DNA of 64,000 bases, taken from contig CAJUSI010000010.1 in assembly GCA_910589035.1 (NCBI GenBank), positions 7,346-71,345 of the forward strand, read 5' to 3'. This stretch comes from an uncultured Acetatifactor sp. (GTDB taxonomy: Bacteria > Bacillota > Clostridia > Lachnospirales > Lachnospiraceae). The translations under genes and the position numbers were made by a program. The notes beneath the pieces are model-generated. The model was not told the DNA's origin and did no database searches. It saw only the letters and a list, made by a program, of their open reading frames with translations. The first letter of the stretch is position 1. Each line of letters starts with the position of its first letter. Below are positions 17,108-25,766 of this stretch, piece by piece.

Positions 17108-19582
17108 ATGAATCACTGGAAGAAAATCAGCCTGGACGGAACCTGGAATATCACCTGGATTTCGAATGACGATATCAGGCTCCGGAGAGATGCCCGGACC
17201 GGGGAAGCACGGACAAAGGAAGCCGGGGGAAAAGCGGATGGGGAGAAAGAGGCCCGGGCGGCGGTTCGGGGAGAAGCCCTGCGGGAGGATTCCGGAGAGG
17301 TCTTTCCCAGGACTATCGCAGAGCTGGAGGGCTATGGGGAGGGAACCGTCAGGGGAAGCGTTCCCGGAAATTTTGAACTGGCACTGGAGGAAAACGGGAT
17401 CCTGCCGGAGATCTTCAGGGATCAGAATATTCTGCTTCTGCAGAAATACGAGGGATATCATGTGTTTTACAGCCGCAGCTTCCTCTATCACGCTGAGGAG
17501 GGATGTACGCCGTACCTGTATTTCGAGGGGATTGATACCATCAGTGAAATATGGGTCAACGGCAGGCTGGCGGGAAGGACGGAGAACATGTTCATCCCCC
17601 ACAGCCTGCCCGCAGGGGAGCTGAGAGAAGGCGAGAATGAGATTGTGGTGCATTTATTCCCCGTGTCCATGGAATCCAGGAAGAGGGAGCTCTCCTTTGG
17701 CAATACCAGCGTGAACAAATATAATTTCGAATCCCTCTGGATCCGGAAGGCGGCCCATATGTACGGCTGGGACATCATGCCCCGGGCGGTATCCTGCGGG
17801 ATCTGGCGTCCGGTATCCCTGGTATACCGTCCGGAGGAATTCATCAGGCAGGCCTATGTCTGTACTCTTTCCGCGGATCGCGTGAGGAAGGAAGCAGAAC
17901 TGATGTTCTTCTATGAGGTGGAGGCCAGGGGGGCGGATCTGAGCCGTTATTCCATTGAAATAGAGGGAGGCTGCGGGGACAGCAGGTTTTACGCCCGGTC
18001 CAGGCTATGGAATGTGGCAGGGAGATTCCGCTTTCCGGTGAAGGACGCGAAGCTGTGGGAGCCCCGGGAATTTGCGGCCCAGGATCCGGCGCATCCGGTT
18101 CGGACGAAGGCGCATCTGTATGATGTCGCCGTGCGCCTTGTGAAGGACGGGGAAGTGATAGATACGGACAGCTTCCGCACAGGACTCAGGACGGTGGAGC
18201 TGGTGCGCACAGGGCTTACGGATCTCCATTTGTCGGGGGATTTTCATTTTAAGGTAAACGGGGAGAAGGTGTTCATCCTGGGAACAAATTTTGTGCCTGT
18301 GGATGCGTTTCACTCCAGGGACAGGGAGAGGCTTCCCCGGGTGTGCAGTCTGCTGCTGGACGTGGGGTGCAACGCCATCCGGATCTGGGGCGGAAATGTC
18401 TATGAGGATGATTATCTGTACGACTATTGCGACGAGCATGGAATCCTGATCTGGCAGGATTTCATGATGGCCTGCGGCGTGTACCCAGAGGAGGATGCCT
18501 TCCGGGAGGAAATCGCCCGCGAGACCAGGGCCGCGGTGAGACGGCTGCGTCATCATGCCAGCATTCTGTGCTGGGCCGGAGACAATGAGAATGATATGGT
18601 GGCCTTTATGGAGCCCTTTCACCGGAATCCCAACCGGAACAGCCTGACCAGGGAAGTGATACCCCGGGTTCTGGAATATGAGGATCCCTCCAGGCCCTAC
18701 CTGCCCAGCTCTCCCTTTATAGACGAAGCCTGCGTGGGGCAGCCGCTGGAATATATCACGGAGCAGCATCTCTGGGGTCCCCGGGATTACTTCAGGAACA
18801 GCTATTACACCAAATCTCTCGGGAAATTTGCCAGCGAAATCGGGTATCACGGATGCTGCAGCGTGGCCTCCATGGAAAAGTTTATCAGCAAAGAGACGCT
18901 CTGGCCCTGGGAGGACAATCCGGCCTGGGCAGTGCATGCCGCTTGTCCCGAGACAGGCATGATAGATACCTGGGGCTGGCGGATTCACCTGATGGCGAAT
19001 CAGATTCGGGAGATGTTCGGCAGGATTCCGGAGACGCCGGAGGACTTTGCACTGTGCAGCCAGATTTCCCAGGCCGAGGCCTTCAAATTTTTCATCGAAC
19101 TGTTCCGCGTGGAAAACGGAAGGAGAAGCGGCATTATCTGGTGGAATCTGATAGACGGATGGCCCCAGTTCTCCGACGCGGTGGTGGATTACTATTTTAC
19201 GAAGAAGCTGGCTTATTACTATATTCAGAACAGTCAGAGGGCGCTGCTGCTCACCTTTGCGGAGCCTGCGGACTGGCACCTTACCCTGACGGCGGTAAAC
19301 GATACGGGGAGGGATACTGAGGTGGAATATGAGGTCTATGACTATGCCACCGGGCAGAAGGTTGCGCAGGGCAGGGGGACGGTGCGCGGCGGAGCCGGAG
19401 CGGAGGCCGCGGTGCTGGACAGAATTCCCTATTCCTATGGGGAAAAGCATATCTATGTGATCACCTGGAAATCCGAATACGGGGAGGGAAGGAATCATTA
19501 TCTCAGCGGGCAGCCGCCCTTTGACCTGGAGATATACCGTGATTTCGTAAAGGATTTTTACCGGACCGAATGCTGGCTTTAA
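17108..19582 (+). CDS. Glycoside hydrolase family 2, beta-mannosidase-like
   Basis: The 824-residue enzyme has a sugar-binding jelly roll (FEGIDTISEIWVNGRL), an immunoglobulin-like domain, a TIM barrel starting near NFVPVDAFHSRD, and C-terminal beta domains. The acid/base Glu is in CWAGDNENDM and the nucleophile Glu is in FASEIGYHG, as in GH2 beta-mannosidases. GNVYEDDYLYDYCDEHGILI is the strongest barrel block. No signal peptide is present, so it acts on sugars imported by the upstream ABC system. Residues about 25-65 are an unusual Arg/Glu/Gly/Ala-rich insert that interrupts the N-terminal domain. Exact substrate (mannoside versus related beta-linked sugar) is inferred. Confidence 0.88.
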   Translation: MNHWKKISLDGTWNITWISNDDIRLRRDARTGEARTKEAGGKADGEKEARAAVRGEALREDSGEVFPRTIAELEGYGEGTVRGSVPGNFELALEENGILPEIFRDQNILLLQKYEGYHVFYSRSFLYHAEEGCTPYLYFEGIDTISEIWVNGRLAGRTENMFIPHSLPAGELREGENEIVVHLFPVSMESRKRELSFGNTSVNKYNFESLWIRKAAHMYGWDIMPRAVSCGIWRPVSLVYRPEEFIRQAYVCTLSADRVRKEAELMFFYEVEARGADLSRYSIEIEGGCGDSRFYARSRLWNVAGRFRFPVKDAKLWEPREFAAQDPAHPVRTKAHLYDVAVRLVKDGEVIDTDSFRTGLRTVELVRTGLTDLHLSGDFHFKVNGEKVFILGTNFVPVDAFHSRDRERLPRVCSLLLDVGCNAIRIWGGNVYEDDYLYDYCDEHGILIWQDFMMACGVYPEEDAFREEIARETRAAVRRLRHHASILCWAGDNENDMVAFMEPFHRNPNRNSLTREVIPRVLEYEDPSRPYLPSSPFIDEACVGQPLEYITEQHLWGPRDYFRNSYYTKSLGKFASEIGYHGCCSVASMEKFISKETLWPWEDNPAWAVHAACPETGMIDTWGWRIHLMANQIREMFGRIPETPEDFALCSQISQAEAFKFFIELFRVENGRRSGIIWWNLIDGWPQFSDAVVDYYFTKKLAYYYIQNSQRALLLTFAEPADWHLTLTAVNDTGRDTEVEYEVYDYATGQKVAQGRGTVRGGAGAEAAVLDRIPYSYGEKHIYVITWKSEYGEGRNHYLSGQPPFDLEIYRDFVKDFYRTECWL

Positions 19583-19657
19583 AAAAGCCCGGGAGCGGAA
19601 CAAAAGAAAGAATGGACATCAGCGAAAGGAGCCTGCACGGGGGAAGGTGGGGATATT

Positions 19658-20683
19658 ATGGAGATACGGAAAAAAGAATATGCAATCGGAATCGACATCG
19701 GGGGTACAAAGTGCGCCGTGGTCCTCGGCAGGCAGCCTGTATCGGGGGAAGAGGGGGAAGCTCTGATCCTGGATAAGAAATGCTTTTCTACCGGGAAATG
19801 CGCGGGATGGGAAGAGGCTGTGGATAAAATGACGGAATTGACGGAGGATTTGCTTTCCCGGAACGGGCTGGGTGTGTCCGACCTGGCCGGAATCGGTATC
19901 AGCTGCGGCGGGCCGCTGAAACACCGGGAGGGGATCATCATGAACCCGCCCAACCTGGTGGGCTGGCGGAATGTGCCCATCGTGGAAATCCTGCGGGAAA
20001 GGTTCGGGATTCCGGTATGCCTGGAGAATGACGCCAACGCCGGAGCCGTGGCGGAATGCAGGTTTGGAAGGGCCAGGGGAAAGGAAAATGTGGTATTCCT
20101 GACCTTCGGTACGGGACTGGGCGCAGGATTGATCCTGAACGGCAGCCTGTATCGGGGGACCAACGATATGGCGGGGGAGGTGGGGCATATCCGCCTGTCC
20201 CGATTCGGACCCGTGGGATACGGAAAGACGGGCTCCTTCGAAGGGTTCTGCAGCGGCTCCGGCCTTGCCCAGCTGGCCAGGGCAAGGCTGCTGGAGGAGC
20301 GGCAGGCGGGCAGGCTGCTGGACGATCCCAGGTGGGCCCCTTCGGAGGAAATCACTCCGGAAAAGCTGGCCGCCGCCGCCAGGGAAGGGGACGGCTTCGC
20401 ACGCTCCGTCTACCGCATCAGCGCCGGATATCTGGGGAAGGGGCTGGCTGTGATTATTGATATGCTGAATCCGGAGATGATCATCATCGGCAGTATCTTT
20501 GAGCGCTGCGAGGATCTGTTCCGGGAGGAAATGTGCCGGGAGATAGAGCAGGAAGCTCTGAAAAGTTCATACGGCGTGTGCCAGGTGGCCGCAGCCTCCC
20601 TGGGGGACCGGATCGGCGATTACGCGGCGCTGGCGGTGGCGTTTGGATATGACGGATTGTGCGGCGGGCGGAGAGAGGCTTGA
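19658..20683 (+). CDS. ROK-family sugar kinase
   Basis: The 341-residue protein has the ATP phosphate loop GIDIGGTKCAVVLG, the catalytic Asp in LENDANAGAVAE, the FGTGLGAGLILNG block and the EVGHIRLS motif of ROK kinases. It lacks the N-terminal helix-turn-helix of ROK repressors, so it should phosphorylate a hexose or N-acyl hexosamine released by the GH2 enzyme. The usual CXCGXXGC zinc motif is replaced by FEGFCSGSG, seen in some kinases of the family. Start ATG 19658 follows GGTGGGG; it is 75 bp after the GH2 gene. Confidence 0.88.
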   Translation: MEIRKKEYAIGIDIGGTKCAVVLGRQPVSGEEGEALILDKKCFSTGKCAGWEEAVDKMTELTEDLLSRNGLGVSDLAGIGISCGGPLKHREGIIMNPPNLVGWRNVPIVEILRERFGIPVCLENDANAGAVAECRFGRARGKENVVFLTFGTGLGAGLILNGSLYRGTNDMAGEVGHIRLSRFGPVGYGKTGSFEGFCSGSGLAQLARARLLEERQAGRLLDDPRWAPSEEITPEKLAAAAREGDGFARSVYRISAGYLGKGLAVIIDMLNPEMIIIGSIFERCEDLFREEMCREIEQEALKSSYGVCQVAAASLGDRIGDYAALAVAFGYDGLCGGRREA

Positions 20684-20734
20684 GAATCCGGCTTCCCCAG
20701 GGACGGCAGCCTGCGGTGTCCTGCTGCAGCGACG

Positions 20735-20930
20735 CCGCAGCAAAGGAGACGCAGCCGGCCGGGAAAAGGCCGGAGGAGCGTGACGACCTGAAACTTCGGC
20801 ATTACAGCAGAGGTGACGCAGCCGGCTATGAACCGGGCCGGAGGAGCGTGGTGCCATGCAGCTTCGGTATTACAGCAGAGGTGATGCAGCCGGCTGTGAA
20901 CCGGGCCGGAGGAGCAGGGCGACCTGCTAC
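20735..20930. repeat. 68-bp imperfect tandem repeat, about 2.8 units
   Basis: Units begin near AGCAGAGGTGACGCAGCCGG (20805 and 20873) with an older unit before them. Each contains GGGCCGGAGGAGC and ends with CTTCGGTATTAC. The period between the two clear ATTACAGCAGAGG starts (20801 and 20869) is 68 bp. The last unit runs up to the 3' end of the convergent FecR gene. It is GC-rich and codes for nothing convincing. Confidence 0.75.
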
Positions 20931-22363
20931 TGCCAGTCGTTTCCGGTTTCCACAGTACCGGTTTCATTCCAGGCGCCTGCGCCGCTTTCGTCAAAGTAGG
21001 CGCGTTTCGCGCTCCCCATATTATCCTGTATGATGCAGTCTGTCAGGGTGAAGCCCGCCCCGCCGTTGTAGATGTAGAAGAGTGGGCCGCCGTTTCGCAG
21101 GAAGGAGCAGTTCTCAAAGACCGCTTCGCCCTCGCCGGACCACAGGACGCCATGCTCGCTGCAGTCGCGGATTGCGGAGTTCTGTACGGTCAGCGTTGTA
21201 TTGGAAGCTTGAATTCCCACAAGACCGCAGCCGAAGAGATCGCAGCCGATCACCCGGACGCCGGAGCAATAGGATAAGCTCAGCACGGCTTCGGAGCACT
21301 CCACCTCCGGCGGAACGTCATGCCCTAAAACCAGCCCGTACAGCAGAAGGTTGTCGCAGCCGTAGACCGAGAGCACCAGCGCTTTCTCATGGCTGACCAG
21401 CAGACGGGTGGAGCCGTCGCCGATCAGCGACAGATTCTCCCAACCGTTGAGCATAAAACTTTCGGCCGTATAGGTGTTGCCCAACTCGTCCGTCATAAGA
21501 TATCCGGCGTGATAGGTATCGCCGGTCAGATGAATCTCCATGTTGGAGAGGTCGCCGGAGGTAAGCAGCGCATACAGCTCTTCGTCATTTTCCGCTGTCA
21601 GGACGGTACGGTCGATTCCGTCCTGAGGCAGCGGGGGCAGCTCCAGCTGGAAGGCGGGCACGTTGCCGGAATCATCGTCTTTGGGCTGCGGAGGAATTTC
21701 CTCCTCTGTATCGTCCGTGAAAAGATCCAGGATTTCCGGGACCTCATCCCACAGGTATTCCGGTATCTCATTTCTGGCAAAGGGCTGTACCCGGAAGTCG
21801 CTGGAGCCCTCTTCCAGGATGGCCATCATGCCCGCTTCCAGCCGGATCTGCGCTCCGTCCGGGGCCGTGCATTCCACGCTTCCCTCCAGGACGGCGGTCA
21901 GAGAATAGCCGGGGCGGCTTTCGGCCCAGCCGCAGGTGCCGCGGATGCCGGTGATCATGGTGGAGGTGCGGATTTCCATCGTCTCGTCGTCGGCCAGCGG
22001 TTCGGTGACATGGAAGAACAGGCTACCCTCCAGGACATGGATCTCCAGCGATTTCTCCTCCTTTATAATTTCCACCTGCGTATTCTGGTCCATCTTTGTC
22101 AGCTTGACCTGATCCAGGGAGATCCAGGCGTAGCCGGCCTCCAGCGTGTCGATCCGGTAGCCGCTGTAGAGCCCCAGATTCTCCGCCGGGGCGATGTTCT
22201 TTTCGGCTTCGTCGAATATGTTTACGCCTCCCTCCGTGCGCGTCAGGTGCATGGTCGCGGCCTCTGTACTGTTGCCGCAGGCCGTGCATAGAGAAGCGGC
22301 TGCCAGCAAAAGAGCGAACAGCCATAGATGTTTTTTGCGATTTCTGTTTGTTTTCCGATTCAT
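20927..22363 (-). CDS. Lipoprotein with FecR-like domain and C-terminal beta-helix repeats
   Basis: The 478-residue protein has a basic N-terminus, a hydrophobic core and a lipobox (SLCTACG), so it is probably surface-anchored. Residues about 35-190 resemble a FecR domain (GVNIFDEAEKN, LEIHVLEGSLFFHVTEPLAD, TSTMITGIRGTCGW, EGSVECTAPDG). A Pro/Asp/Glu-rich linker follows, then a right-handed beta-helix region after about 260 (VIGCDLFGCGLVGIQAS, NSAIRDCSEHGVL, NCSFLRNGGP). Beta-helices of this type often bind or cleave polysaccharide. It is convergent with the sugar operon, and a link to it is only inferred. Confidence 0.75.
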   Translation of the reverse strand: MNRKTNRNRKKHLWLFALLLAAASLCTACGNSTEAATMHLTRTEGGVNIFDEAEKNIAPAENLGLYSGYRIDTLEAGYAWISLDQVKLTKMDQNTQVEIIKEEKSLEIHVLEGSLFFHVTEPLADDETMEIRTSTMITGIRGTCGWAESRPGYSLTAVLEGSVECTAPDGAQIRLEAGMMAILEEGSSDFRVQPFARNEIPEYLWDEVPEILDLFTDDTEEEIPPQPKDDDSGNVPAFQLELPPLPQDGIDRTVLTAENDEELYALLTSGDLSNMEIHLTGDTYHAGYLMTDELGNTYTAESFMLNGWENLSLIGDGSTRLLVSHEKALVLSVYGCDNLLLYGLVLGHDVPPEVECSEAVLSLSYCSGVRVIGCDLFGCGLVGIQASNTTLTVQNSAIRDCSEHGVLWSGEGEAVFENCSFLRNGGPLFYIYNGGAGFTLTDCIIQDNMGSAKRAYFDESGAGAWNETGTVETGNDWQ

Positions 22364-22834
22364 ATTTATACCCCTCCTGCGCGCTTTGGCGCTGCCGCCC
22401 TGCCTTCCGAATCCTGTTCTCGGGCATACAAATCAATGGTTTATAGTAAAAATTTAGACGTATTTCAATCCTGCCCGCTTGAAACAGGGCCCTGCGTACA
22501 CTTTTCCGGGCATAGCTTCCCTTTTTTAGATTCAAAATTCTTCTTAACAACATCTGGTTTCGCCCGGCTTGCGGATGGCTTATCATAGAAAGTCTACTAT
22601 AAAACTGCTAATCACACAAGTGAAATTGCGCAATGCAAAGACAGAAAAAGGACTGCCCGGCCGTAAAATTTCACCTGTTTGAAAGGAATCCCCCATATTT
22701 GTGTAGTAAATCGAGAACAGAAATGGTACAATGACTATGATGACAGGAAGTCTGCCGTGAGCGGCATTGACTTTTTCGGATTTTAGACATAAGCTTTAAG
22801 AAAGCGGTAATGTATATTCAGGAAAGGGGGTTCC
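22364..22834. other. 471-bp intergenic region upstream of the broken AAA-ATPase gene
   Basis: I see no gene here. It should contain the promoter of the leftward FecR gene (AT-rich around 22436-22470, including TTTATAGTAAAAA) and the promoter of the rightward ATPase pseudogene. A strong ribosome binding site, GGAAAGGGGG, lies at 22821-22830. Confidence 0.4.
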
Positions 22835-23980
22835 ATGGGAAATTATTTAAATCCGGGTAACAGCGGGTTTCAGGAAGTTGTCCGGTCAGAATATGTGGAC
22901 AAGACGGAGTTGATTGCTCTGATAAATCGACGATTGGGACGACGGGGAAGCTGACCTGCGTCAGCAGGCCCAGGCGTTTTGGAAAGTCTTATGCGGCAAA
23001 GATGCTTTACGCCTATTATGACTGTTCCTGTGATTCGCATGCGTTCTTTGATGATAAGAAGATTGCGGCGACGGACGGATATCTGAAACATTTGAACCGG
23101 TATCATGTGATGAGCCTTGATATGACTACTTTTCTTTCGGAGGCATAGAGGAAAGGGATTCCGCTGAAGGAAGTCCCGGATACGATTGTGGAGCGATTTT
23201 CAGCTGAACTGGAAGCAATTTATCCTGACTGCGCGGGCGAAATAGAGTTTGCGGACAAACTGATCCATTGTGTGGAAGAGACAGGCAGACAATTCGTGTT
23301 TGTCATCGATGAATGGGATGCGCTGATCCGGGAAGCGAAGGACGACGCCGTAGCGCAGAAACGGTATCTTAATCTTTTGCGGGAATGGTTTAAGAGCAAT
23401 AATATTACTCCGAAGGTTGTTGCTGCGGCTTATATGACGGGGATATTGCCGATCAAGAAAGATGGTTCCCAGCCGGCAATCTCGGATTTTAAGGAAGTAA
23501 CAATTCTGGCTCCCGGCAGGTTTGTGGAATTCACAGGCTTTCAAAAAGGGGAAGTGCAGCATCTGTGCGGGAAATATGGGATGGATTTTGAGGAAGTCAG
23601 GCAGTGGTACGACGGATATGATTTTCCGGTTTTTGGATCCATTTATAATCCTTATTCCGTGATGTGTGCCATGCAGGAGAAGAAGTGCCGCTCTTACTGG
23701 AAGAAGACTTCGGCAGCTGAATCGCTGATGACCTATATCAATATGGACTTTGATGGGCTGCAGGAAACCATATCCCGGCTGATTTCCGGGGAAGCAGTAG
23801 AGGTTGACACGGAAAGCTTTGAAAATGATTTTGAAACTTTCAGGAGCCATGACGATGTGCTGACCCTGCTGATCCATCTGGGGTATCTTACCTGGAACGA
23901 GGAAGATGGGACGGCGTATATTCCAAATGAAGAGGTGAGGGCTGAGTTCAGGAAAATTTTAAAAGGCGGGAATGCGGGCC
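22835..23980 (+). pseudogene. AAA-ATPase-like protein (DUF1703 family), N-terminal half, broken
   Basis: The family couples an N-terminal AAA-like ATPase to a C-terminal PD-(D/E)XK nuclease. Here ATG 22835 starts GNYLNPGNSGFQEVV and YVDKTELIALIN. One base is missing near 22930, after which the correct frame resumes as TIGTTGKLTCVSRPRRFGKS (Walker A region). A TAG interrupts it at 23146-23148. The frame then reopens with FVFVIDEWDALIREAK (Walker B), AAYMTGILPIKK and DDVLTLLIHLGYLTWNEEDG. Homology fades near EEVRAEFRKILKGG, and the nuclease half is absent; the frame runs straight into the sialidase-like gene. Complementary nuclease-half sequence occurs at 47821-48624. Confidence 0.8.
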
Positions 23981-24060
23981 GGAAATGGATGGAGCAAGGC
24001 AGTGCGATGTCACGGACAACGGGGGAAAGGCCGCCGGCAGGCGGCCGGAAAGGAGCGATT

Positions 24061-25146
24061 ATGGAATATCTGGAACTGGGAAAAGCGGTGCGGGAGCTTG
24101 CACCGGATATGGAGGCGGGCAATCCCCGGAACAGTGAGGGGACCTTTCTGGAGACGGAGGAGGACGGAATATTGTTTGTATACAGCCGTTTCCGCGGCAG
24201 CAATCCGGCGGATCACGCCTTTGCGGATCTGTGCCTTATGCGTTCCATGGACGGAGGGGAGACCTTTGACGAGGGCGAGATCATTCTGACCTGTGACAAA
24301 GAAGAGGGTGTGAACATGATGTGTCCTTCCCTTCTGAGGATGCAGAACGGGGAAATCGGCCTGTTCTATCTGGTCAGGATGACCTATGATATTACAAAGA
24401 TTTTCCTGCGCCGTTCTGCGGACGGGGGCAGAACCTGGGGAGAAAGGGTATGCTGTACGCCCCTGGAGGATTTCTTTGTGATCAATAACGACAGAGTGCT
24501 GCGCACGGCCAGCGGGAGAATCATACTTCCCGTGGCAAGCCACAGATCCAGGGGCGGGATCCTGGACGGCCGTTCCGAAATGCTCTGTTTCCTTTCCGAC
24601 GACGACGGGAAGTCCTGGAGGGTATCCGCGGGGAAATGTACTCTGCCCCAGGCCTCCCACTGTATTTCCGGGCTCCAGGAGCCGGGGGTGGTGCAGCTGC
24701 GAAACGGCGTGCTCTGGGGCTGGGCCAGGACGGAACTGGGCAGGCAGTACGAGACGTTTTCCATGGACGAGGGGGATACCTGGACTGTCTGCCAGCCCTC
24801 CCGGTTTACCTCGCCCAACAGCCCTCTGTGCATGAAGAGGGGAGAGGACGGAAGGCTTTATGCCGTCTGGAACCCCATACCCGAGTACAATGGCAGGGAG
24901 AAACCGGAGTATTTTACCGGAGGAAGGACACCCCTGGTGATCGCCTCCAGCGGGGACGACGGGAAGACTTTCACGGAACCTGTAGCCTTCGAATGGGATC
25001 CGGAAAGCGGCTATTGCTACTGCGCCATCTGCTTTACCCGCGACGCCCTGCTGCTGGCATACTGCGCAGGGGGCAGCAGGGAGCGCAGCTGCCTGGTGAA
25101 GACCCGCATCCGGCGTCTGGACAAGGCGGAACTGGGCAGAATTTAA
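24061..25146 (+). CDS. Sialidase-like protein with BNR/Asp-box repeats
   Basis: The 361-residue product is a six-bladed-propeller type protein with several Asp boxes (SMDGGETF, SADGGRTW, SDDDGKSW, SSGDDGKTF). It lacks a signal peptide, so it would act in the cytoplasm on imported sugars, as other enzymes of this locus. Catalytic sialidase residues were not assigned with certainty; related propellers hydrolyse other sugars or only bind them. The start ATG 24061 is preceded by AAAGGAG. The frame is also open upstream and joins the broken ATPase gene, giving a possible 652-residue chimera from 23188, but the internal ribosome binding site argues that this part is made separately. Confidence 0.75.
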   Translation: MEYLELGKAVRELAPDMEAGNPRNSEGTFLETEEDGILFVYSRFRGSNPADHAFADLCLMRSMDGGETFDEGEIILTCDKEEGVNMMCPSLLRMQNGEIGLFYLVRMTYDITKIFLRRSADGGRTWGERVCCTPLEDFFVINNDRVLRTASGRIILPVASHRSRGGILDGRSEMLCFLSDDDGKSWRVSAGKCTLPQASHCISGLQEPGVVQLRNGVLWGWARTELGRQYETFSMDEGDTWTVCQPSRFTSPNSPLCMKRGEDGRLYAVWNPIPEYNGREKPEYFTGGRTPLVIASSGDDGKTFTEPVAFEWDPESGYCYCAICFTRDALLLAYCAGGSRERSCLVKTRIRRLDKAELGRI

Positions 25147-25766
25147 GCGGGTTGTAAGAAAAAACTGCGTTTGCGTGCTTTTTGCACCTGCCAGAGTATT
25201 CATGCGTTGCTTAAAAATGCTTGTGCTCCTGGTTTCCATGATGATATGATGGAAAACAGGAGCACTTTCCTGTAATCGTCTAAGTACTATCTATATGTTA
25301 AGGCATAATTATGATTCCGGCTTTTCGCCAACAATTCAAGGCAGAAAATCAGAAAATGACAGGCGGAAGGCTTTCCTCCTGTCGAAACGCTCAGCCGATG
25401 GTTCCAGACCGCATAATGGCTGGAAATGGGGTGTGGAAGGAGGAAAATGGGAAGGAATGACAATGTTGTAAAGGAGTATTTTTCCGACAGGAGAAGGTAT
25501 GCGGACTTGTAGAACGGAGGCGTGTTCCACGGCAGAAAGCTGATCTGTGCGGAAGAACTGGAGGATAAGGATTCCGTAGGAACCATTGCAGGTACGAAAA
25601 AGGAGCGGAGAAGGACAGAGTGAAGAGGAGGAAATTGAACGAAATGTAAAAAATATCCGGAGAAAAACTAACCTTTTCCCGATCCTGTTACTATATAGGT
25701 GAAGCCCTGAGCCGGCCGGCAGGAGCCTGAAGGAATATACTGGAAAATGAATGGAGTGTTTTGAGA
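25147..25766. other. 620-bp spacer with a nuclease-type remnant
   Basis: Apart from the remnant annotated at 25447-25623, I see no gene. The segment 25260-25440 is unremarkable AT/GC-mixed DNA. Promoter-like AT-rich DNA sits before the sigma-factor gene (GAAAAACTAACC and TACTATATAGG around 25660-25700). Confidence 0.4.
25447..25623 (+). pseudogene. Remnant of an Rpn/PD-(D/E)XK transposase-like N-terminus
   Basis: From ATG 25447 the frame reads MGRNDNVVKEYFSDRRRYAD, an amber TAG (25510-25512), then NGGVFHGRKLICAEELED and a basic tail ending at 25623. This matches my memory of the N-terminus of Rpn-family nuclease/putative transposases common in Lachnospiraceae. The catalytic domain is gone. 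Family assignment is from recollection of the motif and should be searched. Confidence 0.45.

Noticed and set aside
20735..20930. Coding repeat protein in the 68-bp array
   Set aside because: 68 is not a multiple of three and the frame is interrupted; it is better seen as non-coding.
20927..22363. Anti-sigma/FecR partner of an adjacent iron-uptake sigma factor
   Set aside because: The FecR-like domain is secreted and lipid-anchored, and no ECF sigma or TonB-type gene is next to it.
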